Below are positions 13,122 to 22,107 of a stretch of DNA of 46,308 nt, piece by piece. Made by a program: the position numbers and the translations under genes. The notes below the pieces were generated by a model, which was not told where the DNA came from, did no database searches, and saw only the letters and a program-made list of their open reading frames with translations. Location of the stretch: assembly GCA_017623295.1 (NCBI GenBank), contig JAGAPK010000052.1:1-46308 (forward strand). Reading direction: 5' to 3'. The stretch comes from Lachnospiraceae bacterium. Its GTDB lineage: Bacteria; Bacillota; Clostridia; Lachnospirales; Lachnospiraceae. How positions within the stretch are numbered: the stretch's first letter is position 1; each line of letters opens with the position of its first letter.

Positions 13122-13814
13122 TCAGTCTTGTGCCAATTTGATAAGTTTCTTAATATGTATTGCTACACTATCCAAACATGGAAGTAAACAGTTTTCATCA
13201 TTTAATATCAATGGTAATTCTGTACACCCTAAAACAACCGCCTCTATTCCATGCGCACTCTGCATTTTTCTAATTATTTCATTGAACTCTTGTAATGTAG
13301 ATTCCTTCACAATACCCAATTCAAGTTCTTCATATATTCTTTTTGCAATAAGCTCTCTATCAACTTTATCCGGAACAATCACATCGATTCCTGCTTGAAG
13401 CATATCTTTTTTCATAAAATCCTGTTCCATCGTAAAGATAGTTCCCAACAGTCCAACCTTTTTATAACCCTTTTCAATAACCTCATCACATACGGTTTTA
13501 GGAATACTCACCAATGAAACTTTTGTATTTTTTTCTATTTCATCGAACACAATATGCATAGTAGCCGCAGTCAATGCTATAATCTCAGCCCCACTTTCAA
13601 CTAAATTATTAACTTTTTCAGAAAGATAATCCGCTAATTCTTTATTTTGCTTCGTTGAAACCAATTCCCACGCCTTGCGAAAATTCACACTTTCTATTGA
13701 TAACTCTGGCATATTCTTACCACCAGTAGCCTTGTCTATTTTGGAATTTAATTCCTTATAGTACATAATGGTGGATTCTGGACCAGTTCCACCAACCAAA
13801 CCGATCTTCTTCAT
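13122..13814 (-). CDS. Aspartate/glutamate racemase family protein (Thr/Cys type)
   Basis: A 230-residue protein starting MKKIGLVGGTGPESTIMYY, the signature of the Asp/Glu racemase family. The second catalytic cysteine is present in VLGCTELPLI. At the place of the first cysteine (before xxTMH) the sequence is LTAATMH, with Thr instead of Cys. An E. coli aspartate/glutamate-specific racemase of this family is reported to use a Thr/Cys pair, so the protein may be active with restricted stereospecificity. It would interconvert L- and D-amino acids in the cytosol without a cofactor. The AAGGAG site is 12 bases from the ATG, a little far. Specific substrate unknown. Confidence 0.82.
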   Translation of the reverse strand: MKKIGLVGGTGPESTIMYYKELNSKIDKATGGKNMPELSIESVNFRKAWELVSTKQNKELADYLSEKVNNLVESGAEIIALTAATMHIVFDEIEKNTKVSLVSIPKTVCDEVIEKGYKKVGLLGTIFTMEQDFMKKDMLQAGIDVIVPDKVDRELIAKRIYEELELGIVKESTLQEFNEIIRKMQSAHGIEAVVLGCTELPLILNDENCLLPCLDSVAIHIKKLIKLAQD

Positions 13815-13923
13815 TTTATCGCTTCGCTCCTTATCTTAAACTTAATTTAATCATATATTTTCGACTGTTTATTTTTGCCTGGAATCTTTTTTGTCAAATT
13901 GACTTTTGGGCGCATCAGAAACA

Positions 13924-15099
13924 TTATAATTCTTTAGAAATTTCAATTGCCATTTCTTCGTATTTTTTTAAAGAAAATCCTGTTACCATTTGCACTCCTC
14001 TTTTTACAAATATTTTACATGCTTTAGGATATTGTATTAAAAATTCTTTTTCTGTTAATTCTTCATTTTTCTTTTTTAATTTATTATATTTTCTCAAAGT
14101 CCACCATTTACTAATTATTTGGGAGGCTTCATTTTGGCTTAGTGCTTCTAAAGCATATACTCTTTTATATGTAATTCCATAATCATTAAACTTAGGCTCA
14201 ATAAAAAGCAAACAAAACATATCTTTCCATGTAGATTTACCAGAATAAATTAACAACGGTTCGTCAGCAAAACATTGCATAACACAGTTGCTATATTCTC
14301 TATAATTTCTTTTACCATTTATCTCTTGCGCCAAAAACAACATACCCAAAAATGTTTCTATGTAAATAAACACTAAATATATGCTTTGTTCACATTTAAT
14401 CAAGTACCATAACCCACCAAAAATAACTATCAATTCCCCTAACATACAGCATACAAACTCTAATGCATTTTTATTATATGTTTTTTCCTTTTTAGAAAAT
14501 CCGGTGTATTCCCCCAAAAAGGGTAATAAAAATAGTAATAAAATAACTATCTGCCCAGAAAATAGCACGCCTTCTTCCTGTATTATTTCCAATATATTAC
14601 TACTAATCGCATTGCCTTTAACAATCGCATAATCTACAAATACGCTAACAATTATTATTGCTAAAAAGACCATTGCAAGAACTATTGTCTTTTGCTCTGT
14701 TTTCGTTTCACGTTTACTTCTTTCCCAATCAAATTTTAGTAATAATTCCAGATAGCGCAAAACTCTATCGCGATGTAAAATGAAATCGGCTCCAGCTTCA
14801 ATTTTAGATATTTCTTTCCAAATATGCTCATCTTCGAAAAAATTCAAACAAATATCTGATGGATATTCTTCTTTCTTTCCGTATGAATTTATTCTCAACT
14901 TCAAGTCTGTCAGTAATCGCTTTGCCTTCTTGTTATACCGCTCACATTCCGACAAATCTCCTGCAATACGTTTGATTTCCTTACGCCATTTTGCCCTCTC
15001 TGATGTAATATACTTCAACTGATTTGATTTTTGAGTAGCGATATAACTAGTAATTGCAGCAATAACCGCTGATGATAAAATCATATTTATCCAATTCAT
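13924..15099 (-). CDS. Multi-span membrane protein, function unknown
   Basis: 391 residues from the ATG at 15099 (GGAG six bases upstream); the frame is open up to 15183 but without a good site. An N-terminal span (MILSSAVIAAITSYIA) is followed by a charged segment SERAKWRKEIKRIAGDLSECE, four more likely spans (about 140-160, 180-200, 225-245, 250-270) and a soluble C-terminus rich in Lys and Glu. No motif ties it to a named family. AT-rich codon use resembles its neighbours. It has no close operon partner; about 110 bases separate it from the racemase gene. Confidence 0.7.
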   Translation of the reverse strand: MNWINMILSSAVIAAITSYIATQKSNQLKYITSERAKWRKEIKRIAGDLSECERYNKKAKRLLTDLKLRINSYGKKEEYPSDICLNFFEDEHIWKEISKIEAGADFILHRDRVLRYLELLLKFDWERSKRETKTEQKTIVLAMVFLAIIIVSVFVDYAIVKGNAISSNILEIIQEEGVLFSGQIVILLLFLLPFLGEYTGFSKKEKTYNKNALEFVCCMLGELIVIFGGLWYLIKCEQSIYLVFIYIETFLGMLFLAQEINGKRNYREYSNCVMQCFADEPLLIYSGKSTWKDMFCLLFIEPKFNDYGITYKRVYALEALSQNEASQIISKWWTLRKYNKLKKKNEELTEKEFLIQYPKACKIFVKRGVQMVTGFSLKKYEEMAIEISKEL

Positions 15100-15455
15100 T
15101 TTTATCTCCGTGTTTATTTCTATTGTTTTTCTAAAGAGAATTCGACCAACCACTAATCCGGTTGCATAACAAAATTCTCTCACAGCTATGATTTATTGTT
15201 TTTATTATAGCCCACAATGAGTTTGTATGCACCATATTTATGTCTGTATCAAAAAAGACTAATGCCGCATCGCTTCATCTCGCTGTCTGTGCTTCGCACA
15301 ATCACTTTCAACTTCGCTACTCGCCAGGCACTCCGTTCGAAACGCTTCGCGTTCCTCACTGTCTGGCTGTCGCCAGATAAAAAAATAAAGTCATATGCAC
15401 TCACGAAAGTAAACTCTCACCGTGCATATGACTTATTTTTTTGCCTTGTTCGTAG
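15100..15455. other. Intergenic stretch with nested GC-rich palindromes and a terminator
   Basis: No gene is supported here. The first 150 bases are AT-rich and plain. From about 15260 to 15380 the base composition changes and several short palindromes appear: GTGC-ttc-GCAC, AACGC-ttc-GCGTT and CTGGC-tgtc-GCCAG, with the word CTTCGC recurring. This looks like a repetitive palindromic (REP-like) patch. The terminator of the response regulator gene follows at 15388-15434. Confidence 0.5.
15388..15434 (-). terminator. Intrinsic terminator after response regulator gene
   Basis: AAGTCATATGCAC (15388-15400) pairs perfectly with GTGCATATGACTT (15422-15434). A/T tracts on both sides allow it to work in both directions; on the minus strand a T-run follows immediately. 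Confidence 0.85.
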
Positions 15456-16130
15456 CTAACACTCAAATTTATACCCCATTCCCCAAATGGTCTTAATTAC
15501 TTCTCCTTTTTCGCCAAGTTTGCTGCGGAGTTTCTTGACATGAGTGTCTATAGTTCTGGCATCTCCGAAATAATCGTAGTTCCAGACACTGTTAAGAATC
15601 TTTTCACGGGAAAGGGCGATGCCCTGGTTCTCCATGAAGTAAGATAATAGTTCAAATTCTTTATAGCTTAAATCTATATTTTGTCCATCTATGGTAACAA
15701 TGTGGGCAGCTTTGTTTAACATAATGCCGCCTGCTTCAATAATTTCATCAGCACTTATCTGATTGGTACGGCGAAGAATTGCTTCGACACGTGCTACCAG
15801 AATCTTCGGACTGAAAGGTTTGGAAATGTATTCATCTACGCCAAGTTCAAAGCCTTGCAGTTCGTCGCGTTCATCGGATTTTGCGGTCAGCATGATAATC
15901 GGCACTTTAGAATATGAGCGAATTTCTTTGCAGACCTGCCAGCCATCCATCTTAGGCATCATAACATCAAGAATAATCAGTACAATGTCATTTTGTTCAA
16001 AAAAAATATCTACTGCCTGACTGCCGTCCTCTGCTTCCAGAACTTCGTAATTATTTTTTACGAGGAAATCCTTTACAAGTTTGCGCATACGGCTTTCATC
16101 ATCTACTACCAGAACTTTTAACTTATCCAT
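15456..16130 (-). CDS. OmpR/PhoB-type response regulator, no kinase nearby
   Basis: 224 residues from MDKLKVLVVDDE at 16130; an upstream in-frame ATG lacks a site. The receiver domain has the acidic pair Asp10/Asp11, the phosphoacceptor Asp55 (LIILDVMMPKMDG), Thr82 and Lys104 (KPF). The C-terminal winged helix is of Trans_reg_C type (EFELLSYFMENQG, RTIDTHVKKLRSKLG, VIKTIWGMGYKFEC). A sensor kinase normally lies next to such a gene, but downstream is a terminator and upstream an unrelated membrane protein, so the regulator is an orphan within this window. A TATAAT at 16191-16186 could be its -10 box. Target genes unknown. Confidence 0.9.
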   Translation of the reverse strand: MDKLKVLVVDDESRMRKLVKDFLVKNNYEVLEAEDGSQAVDIFFEQNDIVLIILDVMMPKMDGWQVCKEIRSYSKVPIIMLTAKSDERDELQGFELGVDEYISKPFSPKILVARVEAILRRTNQISADEIIEAGGIMLNKAAHIVTIDGQNIDLSYKEFELLSYFMENQGIALSREKILNSVWNYDYFGDARTIDTHVKKLRSKLGEKGEVIKTIWGMGYKFEC

Positions 16131-16239
16131 AGAAATTTCAACCTTTCTCAGCCTGCTGAATATAGTATTCAACCTTATCGCATCTATTATAAACAATAAA
16201 TATGTAAAAAGTGTGATGAAAGGACACCTTTTTTAATTC

Positions 16240-16797
16240 TTATGGAGTAATACCAAGGCTTTTTTCTGCCTCACGTACTGCCTGTTCTCTTTCCGTAAGT
16301 TCCTGTTCCCATTCTGAGTATTCGTCTACAATTGCACGTCTGTAATTGATAATGTTTGGTACATCCGATTTAAATGAAATCAGGAACATAGAAACAATCA
16401 CAAAAATAAGTAAAATATTAAAACAGACGGACGTAATAAATCTGCCTTTAAACTCTACTTTAGGTTTTCTTGCTGCTACGCTTTCTCTGATAGAGCGATT
16501 TGCCTCCGTTTTATTGCTGAAGGTCACATTAAGCGGAATTGGATTAATTTTGCTTTCCGGCACACCACAACGTTTCAAATGGTCTTGTATCTGCAGTAAA
16601 TAGGCAAATCCTATCGGGGTCAAAAACACTTTATTTTCTAATGCTTTATTATAAATCGCCAAAACATTTTGTGGTGCTTTATAATCCAGATTATTTTCCA
16701 GATTTTTTACTCTCTTGGCATCTTGTCTGGCAGTCTCGGCATCTGCTACCGTAGCAAACTGATATCCACCAACAATTAAATCCTCATTTCTCTCCAT
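16240..16797 (-). CDS. Single-span membrane protein, function unknown
   Basis: 185 residues from the ATG at 16797, preceded by GGGGAG at six bases. The N-terminal two thirds are soluble and begin with NEDLIVGGYQFATVADAETARQD, a segment I have seen in other lachnospiral hypothetical proteins; one membrane span follows (FNILLIFVIVSMFLISF, about 125-141), then a charged helix with the coiled-coil pattern EWEQELTEREQAVREAEKSLG. It sits between the chemotaxis receptor and the response regulator in the same direction, but a hairpin separates it from the former. No function can be assigned. Confidence 0.7.
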   Translation of the reverse strand: MERNEDLIVGGYQFATVADAETARQDAKRVKNLENNLDYKAPQNVLAIYNKALENKVFLTPIGFAYLLQIQDHLKRCGVPESKINPIPLNVTFSNKTEANRSIRESVAARKPKVEFKGRFITSVCFNILLIFVIVSMFLISFKSDVPNIINYRRAIVDEYSEWEQELTEREQAVREAEKSLGITP

Positions 16798-16818
16798 TCC
16801 GTACTCCCCACTTATCAA

Positions 16819-16844
16819 AAGGCACAGCCATATGGCTATGCCTT
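16819..16844 (-). terminator. Hairpin after chemotaxis receptor gene
   Basis: AAGGCACAGCC (16819-16829) pairs with GGCTATGCCTT (16834-16844) with one mismatch. On the minus strand the stem ends in TTTTGA. It lies between the receptor stop and the next gene's ribosome site. Confidence 0.7.
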
Positions 16845-16866
16845 CTGTTTCTTTTTCTCTTTCAAA

Positions 16867-18579
16867 CTATAATTTGAAAATGTTCATATTCTGTTCTAAC
16901 TCGTTAGCAACATCACGCATTTTATTTGCATTATCAGAAATATGATATACGATATTGCTTACTTCCGTTACAGAAGCGGATGTTTCCTCTGTACTTGCGG
17001 CATTTTCTTCTGCAATCGCTGTAAGGTTCTGAACAACATCAACTACTGTCACTCTTGCATCATCTAAGCGTTTTGTCTTATCTGCAATCACATTAACACC
17101 TGCAATAGAACTGTCGATTCCGGTTTTAACCTGTGTAAAGATTTCATCCGTCTTTGCTACATGTTCGCTCTGCTTATTCATGATTTCCTTTACTTCGCCC
17201 ATTGTCTTAACAGCTTTCTCGGAATCGGAAATCAAAGAATCTGTAATCTGTTCAATCTGGTGTGCAGATTCGTTAGACTGCTCTGCCAACTTCTGAATCT
17301 GAGATGCAACAACTGCAAAGCCTCTACCCTGTTCTCCGGCTCTTGCTGCTTCAATGCTTGCATTCAGTGATAACAAGTTTGTTTCTTCTGCAATTGAAGT
17401 AATAAGTTCAGTTGCTTCTCTGATTTTCAATGCAGATTCGTTTGTAATATTTGTCTGTTCGTAAATAATATCAATAGCTTCTTTTGCCTGACGATTAACC
17501 TGTTCCAGTTCTGCCAATGTAGCGGTTGCTTCATCACTGGATGTCTTCATTTCGTTCGCATTAACTATCAGATTGTCTACTTCTTTGGATGTATCTTCTA
17601 CCATGTTACCCATTAAGATAACATTTTCTGTCGCTTTCTGTGTTTCGTCAGCCTGTGAAGTTGCACCATCAGAAATCTCTGCTACAGCTTTCTCAACCTG
17701 TTCTACTGTTTCAGCAGTTTCAGCAGCATTTGTATTTAAAGCATCTGATGCTTCGAAAAGTCGTTCACTTTGATTTTTCAAACTTCCTACTACATTCACT
17801 AACTGATCGTGTAATACGCTGATTGCCCGGCTCATGCTACCGGTCTCATCTTTACGTTTGTTCAGCTTCTGCTGTTCTTCATTCTCCGTAAAGTCCATAT
17901 CAGCTAATTTATTAATAATTTCCGTTACTTTTGCAACCGGTTTAATCATTCTTGCTGTCGCAATATATCCTACCGCAGAACAAACAACTATGATTACAAC
18001 TGCAAGGATAATGCTCAAGTTAGTAATATCATCAATCGGTTTCAGAATTTCATCTTCATCCGCAGTTACAACTAAAATAAATTGCGCATCCGGGTCTACA
18101 AAATAACCGGCATATTTAATAACACCTTTAAATTCATACTCTACAACAGAAGATTCTGGAACCTTACCAGCTTTTATTTCTGTAATGAGTCCCGACACAA
18201 CTTCATTCTCTACCGGTGAACCAATCTTGGATTCCGTAGGATGATATAACATCGTACCATCCGGCCCTACTACATACGCATAACTGGATTCAATTCCTTG
18301 AAGACAGATATCTCCCACCAGTGATTTCAACATAGAGAGCTCCAATGTTGCTTCCATACCAATTGCCCGAGCCTCTACTTCAACTCGTTCACCACCGGAT
18401 ACTGTCACATCATACAAATAATTATGTGTTAAATCTTTCATGCTGCTACGCACATTTGGAAGAATCATGATAAGTAACGCAACAACCGAAATAAATATTG
18501 CTACAATTATCAGATATGTAACTTTCCCCTTAATAGATGTCAGAAAAGAACTCCCCTTTTTTCTCTCTTTCTCGCCCAT
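16867..18579 (-). CDS. Methyl-accepting chemotaxis protein with Cache domain
   Basis: 570 residues from [11 protein letters not shown] at 18579 (GAGAGG eight bases upstream); the frame's earlier ATGs lie inside tmRNA and are not real starts. Layout: membrane span (about 19-41), extracellular Cache-type sensor with [22 protein letters not shown], second span (about 187-209), HAMP linker, and a long signalling coiled coil with the highly conserved tip [27 protein letters not shown] that binds CheA and CheW. No C-terminal pentapeptide for CheR is present. It senses a small molecule and steers the flagellar motor or a related output. The gene begins 30 bases after the end of tmRNA with no terminator between. 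Confidence 0.93.
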   Translation of the reverse strand: MGEKERKKGSSFLTSIKGKVTYLIIVAIFISVVALLIMILPNVRSSMKDLTHNYLYDVTVSGGERVEVEARAIGMEATLELSMLKSLVGDICLQGIESSYAYVVGPDGTMLYHPTESKIGSPVENEVVSGLITEIKAGKVPESSVVEYEFKGVIKYAGYFVDPDAQFILVVTADEDEILKPIDDITNLSIILAVVIIVVCSAVGYIATARMIKPVAKVTEIINKLADMDFTENEEQQKLNKRKDETGSMSRAISVLHDQLVNVVGSLKNQSERLFEASDALNTNAAETAETVEQVEKAVAEISDGATSQADETQKATENVILMGNMVEDTSKEVDNLIVNANEMKTSSDEATATLAELEQVNRQAKEAIDIIYEQTNITNESALKIREATELITSIAEETNLLSLNASIEAARAGEQGRGFAVVASQIQKLAEQSNESAHQIEQITDSLISDSEKAVKTMGEVKEIMNKQSEHVAKTDEIFTQVKTGIDSSIAGVNVIADKTKRLDDARVTVVDVVQNLTAIAEENAASTEETSASVTEVSNIVYHISDNANKMRDVANELEQNMNIFKL

Positions 18580-18609
18580 AAGCCATACCTCTCTTCCATA
18601 TTTAGTTAG

Positions 18610-18956
18610 TGGACCAGACGGGAGTCGAACCCGTGTCCAAAAGCCCATTCCCTGTCCTTCTACTATCATAGTCTGTTATTACGGATTACTCCTCATTCCC
18701 TCCTGCATCAGGAAACAGACACCCCAATGCATTCAGTAGCTTCATAATACGCCCACAGGCTCAAAGCTTTGCCTGTGTCGTTTCCTACATAGTCGATGCC
18801 CGGATCTTAATGTGTAGGTGCACTAAGTCGGACAGCTGCCATTAGGCAGCGTATGCTAAATTATCTTCAGCGTTTATATTTAGGTTTGCGATTTGACGCA
18901 TCGCCTGCGGATAGCTTCTCCAGCTGCAAGACCCCTGTCGAAACCTTGACTGGCCC
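18610..18956 (-). ncRNA. ssrA: tmRNA (ssrA)
   Basis: The 5' acceptor arm GGGCCAG (18956-18950) pairs with CTGGTCC (18617-18611), and the T-arm segment GGGTTCGACTCCC lies near the 3' end, as in tRNA-Ala. The CCA end is not encoded. The tag frame runs 18889-18842 and reads approximately ANLNINAEDNLAYAA then stop; the ending LAYAA is the usual degron. tmRNA with SmpB frees ribosomes stalled on broken mRNA and marks the product for proteolysis. The smpB and rnr genes lie just upstream. The resume codon is my estimate from the reading frame. Confidence 0.93.
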
Positions 18957-19064
18957 TTACGGTGTTATTTTAACACATTTACTATGATATTAACATATTT
19001 TTTTCAGGAAAATTTCTGAAAGATTTTGTTAAAAATCCGATTTAAAAATATCTGTAAAAACTAA

Positions 19065-19529
19065 TTACAAATTTCTGATTTTAAACTCCCTTTCGTGTTC
19101 TCTTCTCTGGTCTTTCTTGGCAATATCCTGTCGTTTGTCGTACAGTTTTTTACCTTTGGCAAGACCTATCTCTATTTTTGCCCTGCCATCCTTAAAATAA
19201 ACCTGCAACGGAACAATGGTATAACCCTGTTCTGACATTTTACCTTCCAGTTTATGAATCTCTACTTTGTGCAAAAGCAGTTTTCGGATACGCAAAGGGT
19301 CTTTATTAAAAATGTTGCCTTTCTCATATGGACTGATATTCATTCCATAAATAAAAGCTTCTCCATTTTCAATACGAATAAATCCTTCTTTAATACTGCA
19401 TCTGCCAAGTCGCAAAGATTTCACTTCTGTACCATGCAGCGCAATTCCAGCCTCGTACTTTTCTTCTATAAAAAAGTCATGATATGCTTTCTTATTATTT
19501 GCAACTAATTTCATTGCTTCTTTTGCCAT
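19065..19529 (-). CDS. smpB: SsrA-binding protein SmpB
   Basis: 154 residues, the normal length. Conserved segments are [35 protein letters not shown] and the C-terminal [23 protein letters not shown], the basic tail that enters the ribosomal channel. SmpB binds the tRNA-like part of tmRNA and delivers it to stalled ribosomes. It lies 12 bases behind rnr, and tmRNA follows at about 110 bases, the classic Firmicute order. Confidence 0.97.
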   Translation of the reverse strand: MAKEAMKLVANNKKAYHDFFIEEKYEAGIALHGTEVKSLRLGRCSIKEGFIRIENGEAFIYGMNISPYEKGNIFNKDPLRIRKLLLHKVEIHKLEGKMSEQGYTIVPLQVYFKDGRAKIEIGLAKGKKLYDKRQDIAKKDQRREHEREFKIRNL

Positions 19530-19541
19530 AGTTTCACCTTC

Positions 19542-21686
19542 TTACTCTTCTTCATCCCAATCTATCGGAATGGAAAAATCTATCGTTCTGGTCAGTCGTT
19601 CCACGCCATCTACCTGAATTTTTATCTGTTCGCCAAGTCGGTACTTCTTACCGGTATCCTGTCCGACCATTTCATATGCATTTTCATCATAGTAATAATA
19701 GTCGCCGGGTAGTTTGGATACGTGAATCATACCTTCTATTGTATTCGGCAGTTCCACATAAATGCCCCAGCTTGTAACACCGGAAATGACCCCTTCGTAA
19801 ATTTCTCCGATATGCTGTTCCATAAATTCTGCTTTTTTCAGTTTATCGGTCTCTCGCTCGGCTTCATCAGCTCTACGCTCCATTGTGGAAGAATGCTTGG
19901 CTACTTCCGGCAATTTGCTCTGATAATGTTCGATTCGTTTCTCTTTCAAACGACCACGAATCTGTTCTTTGATAATACGATGAATCTGTAAATCCGGATA
20001 ACGTCTGATTGGCGAGGTAAAATGGCAGTAATACTGGCATGCCAGACCAAAATGTCCGGTACACTCCACCGTATATTTAGCCTGTTTCATACTACGCAGT
20101 GTCAATCGACTGATTAACATTTCCTCCGGTGTTCCTTCAATCTTATCCAAAAGCTTCTGAATTTCCTTCGGGTGCACTTCTTCCTGTGGTGAAGTTTTCA
20201 TACGATAGCCGAAGTTATTCAAAAAGGTTGAAAGTTTCAAGATTTTCTCCGGGTCCGGATTATCATGGGTACGATATACAAACGGTAACTCCAGCCAGAA
20301 AAAGTGCTGTGCTACGGTTTCATTGGCAATCAACATGAAATCTTCAATAATCTTCGTTGCCGTATTACGCTCATAAGGCTTAATTGAAATCGGATGACCT
20401 TCTTTATCCAGAATAATCTTGCTTTCCGGAAAATCAAAGTCAATGGAGCCTCGTTTATGACGTTTCTTACGCAAAATCGCTGCCAATTCTTCCATAAGTT
20501 CAAACATTGGTACAAATTCTTCGTATTCTTTGCATTCCTGTTCATCATGGTCTTCCAGAATCTTTTTCACACTGGTATAAGACATTCTTCTATCGACACA
20601 GATAACCGTTTCCGCAATCTCATAGTCCGTTACATTACCTTTGCTGTCAATTGTCATAAGGCAGCTCAGTGCCAGACGGTCAACGCCCTGATTCAAAGAG
20701 CAGATTCCATTAGATAGTTTATGTGGCAGCATTGGGATAACTCTGTCTACGAGATAAACGCTTGTACCTCGTTCTAATGCTTCCCAGTCCAATGCAGAAT
20801 TTTCCTGTACATAGTTCGACACATCCGCAATATGAACACCTAGATGATACACATCCCCTTCTTTGGATACGCTGACTGCATCATCTAAATCTTTGGCATC
20901 CTCACCATCAATTGTAACCATCTGCACTTTACGCAAATCTTTACGGCCTGCCATATCGGCACTGGATACCTCACTCGGTATACGTTCCACCTGATTCATG
21001 ACTTTCTCGCCAAATTCCACAGGCAAATCAAAGCCTCGTACAATGGACATGATATCCACTCCCGGATCATTGACATGTCCCAGAATTTCAACAACTTTTC
21101 CTTCCGGTTTGTGTTTTTCATCACCGTAGCTTGTCAACTCTACTACTACTTTATGCCCATCCACTGCTCCTTTAGAACGTTCTTTTGGCACAAAAATGTC
21201 CGTACCGATTTTGCTGTTATCAGGAATGACAAAACCGAAATTAACAGATTTTTCATACGTTCCAACAATCTGTCTGGTGCCGCGTTCTACAATTTTGCGT
21301 ACCACAGCCTCTTGTCTTTTGCCACGTTTGCCCGGTATCAATTCCACCTGAACCTTGTCCTGATGAAAAGCACCGTTTACCATATCTTCCGGAATGAATA
21401 AATCTTCTTCTCTTCCTTCGATTTCCACGAAACCAAATCCTCTAACATTGCTGATAAAAGTACCAATCAGAACACTACCGTCAGACTTCATATATTTACC
21501 CTTCGAAGTAAGCTGTATTTTACCTTCCAGAACAAGGGCATCTAACACCTTACGAAATTCTTCGCGGTCCGCTTTGGAAACCTGCATAAGCATGGCAAGT
21601 TCCTTTTCTTTCATCGGCACATACATCTCATCTTCTACGAGTTCGCATATTAACTTTTTTCTTTTCTCAAATAATTCCTGGTTCAT
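19542..21686 (-). CDS. rnr: Ribonuclease R
   Basis: 714 residues. An N-terminal winged-helix-like segment is followed by cold-shock domains (about 70-220; GFGFVEIEGREEDLFIPE), the RNB catalytic core (about 245-580) with TIDGEDAKDLDDAVSV holding the metal-binding aspartates, and a C-terminal S1 domain (VISGVTSWGIYVELPNTIEGM). RNase R degrades structured RNA from the 3' end and takes part in tmRNA-linked mRNA decay and tmRNA maturation, consistent with its place beside smpB. The hairpin upstream (21762-21785) ends the secG transcript, but some read-through is likely. Confidence 0.96.
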   Translation of the reverse strand: MNQELFEKRKKLICELVEDEMYVPMKEKELAMLMQVSKADREEFRKVLDALVLEGKIQLTSKGKYMKSDGSVLIGTFISNVRGFGFVEIEGREEDLFIPEDMVNGAFHQDKVQVELIPGKRGKRQEAVVRKIVERGTRQIVGTYEKSVNFGFVIPDNSKIGTDIFVPKERSKGAVDGHKVVVELTSYGDEKHKPEGKVVEILGHVNDPGVDIMSIVRGFDLPVEFGEKVMNQVERIPSEVSSADMAGRKDLRKVQMVTIDGEDAKDLDDAVSVSKEGDVYHLGVHIADVSNYVQENSALDWEALERGTSVYLVDRVIPMLPHKLSNGICSLNQGVDRLALSCLMTIDSKGNVTDYEIAETVICVDRRMSYTSVKKILEDHDEQECKEYEEFVPMFELMEELAAILRKKRHKRGSIDFDFPESKIILDKEGHPISIKPYERNTATKIIEDFMLIANETVAQHFFWLELPFVYRTHDNPDPEKILKLSTFLNNFGYRMKTSPQEEVHPKEIQKLLDKIEGTPEEMLISRLTLRSMKQAKYTVECTGHFGLACQYYCHFTSPIRRYPDLQIHRIIKEQIRGRLKEKRIEHYQSKLPEVAKHSSTMERRADEAERETDKLKKAEFMEQHIGEIYEGVISGVTSWGIYVELPNTIEGMIHVSKLPGDYYYYDENAYEMVGQDTGKKYRLGEQIKIQVDGVERLTRTIDFSIPIDWDEEE

Positions 21687-21761
21687 TTATTTCCCTCACA
21701 TAACGAAAAAGAATTCGCTCGCATACTCACTACGCGCAAGCAGAATTACTTGCAAACAAAA

Positions 21762-21785
21762 AAGCACTCTTGTGCAAGAGTGCTT
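21762..21785 (-). terminator. Intrinsic terminator after secG
   Basis: AAGCACTCTTG (21762-21772) pairs perfectly with CAAGAGTGCTT (21775-21785), and on the minus strand TTTTTTG follows the stem. It lies in the 107-base gap between secG and rnr. Confidence 0.85.
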
Positions 21786-21793
21786 CTAATTTC

Positions 21794-22033
21794 TTAGAAT
21801 ACGTTCAGGTTTAAAACAACGGCAAGTAACATAAAGGCTACTGCTAAACCTGTTGTAATTTTTACAAGTTTACCTTCCATAGAACGGCCTTTATTTTTGC
21901 CCCAATATGTTTCTGCTGCACCACTGACAGCACCTAAACCTGCGGTTTTACCTTCCTGCATCAATACAAGTACCACAAGTGCGATACAAATAATAATATA
22001 TATAACTGTTAAAACAACTCTTAACGCTCCCAT
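21794..22033 (-). CDS. secG: Preprotein translocase subunit SecG
   Basis: 79 residues with two membrane spans: RVVLTVIYIIICIALVVLVLMQEGK and KITTGLAVAFMLLAVVLNLNVF. The LMQEGKTAGLGAVSGAAETYWGKNK loop is the conserved cytoplasmic segment of SecG. It stabilises and speeds SecYEG-mediated export. A good promoter lies just upstream (22098-22070), so it starts its own transcript rather than depending on the LRR gene. Confidence 0.95.
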   Translation of the reverse strand: MGALRVVLTVIYIIICIALVVLVLMQEGKTAGLGAVSGAAETYWGKNKGRSMEGKLVKITTGLAVAFMLLAVVLNLNVF

Positions 22034-22069
22034 TTTTTCATGCTCCTTTCATTACATCAAGCAGATTCT

Positions 22070-22098
22070 AGTTTAACACAGAAATTACCATAACGCAA
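22070..22098 (-). promoter_or_regulatory. Sigma-A type promoter of secG
   Basis: -35 TTGCGT (22098-22093) and -10 TAAACT (22075-22070) with a 17-base spacer on the minus strand, about 35 bases before the secG start. Confidence 0.6.
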
Positions 22099-22107
22099 TA
22101 AGAATTT

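Noticed and set aside
18580-18669. 30-residue extension of the chemotaxis receptor
   Set aside because: It would be translated from tmRNA sequence; the ATG at 18579 has its own ribosome site and fits the family's N-terminus.
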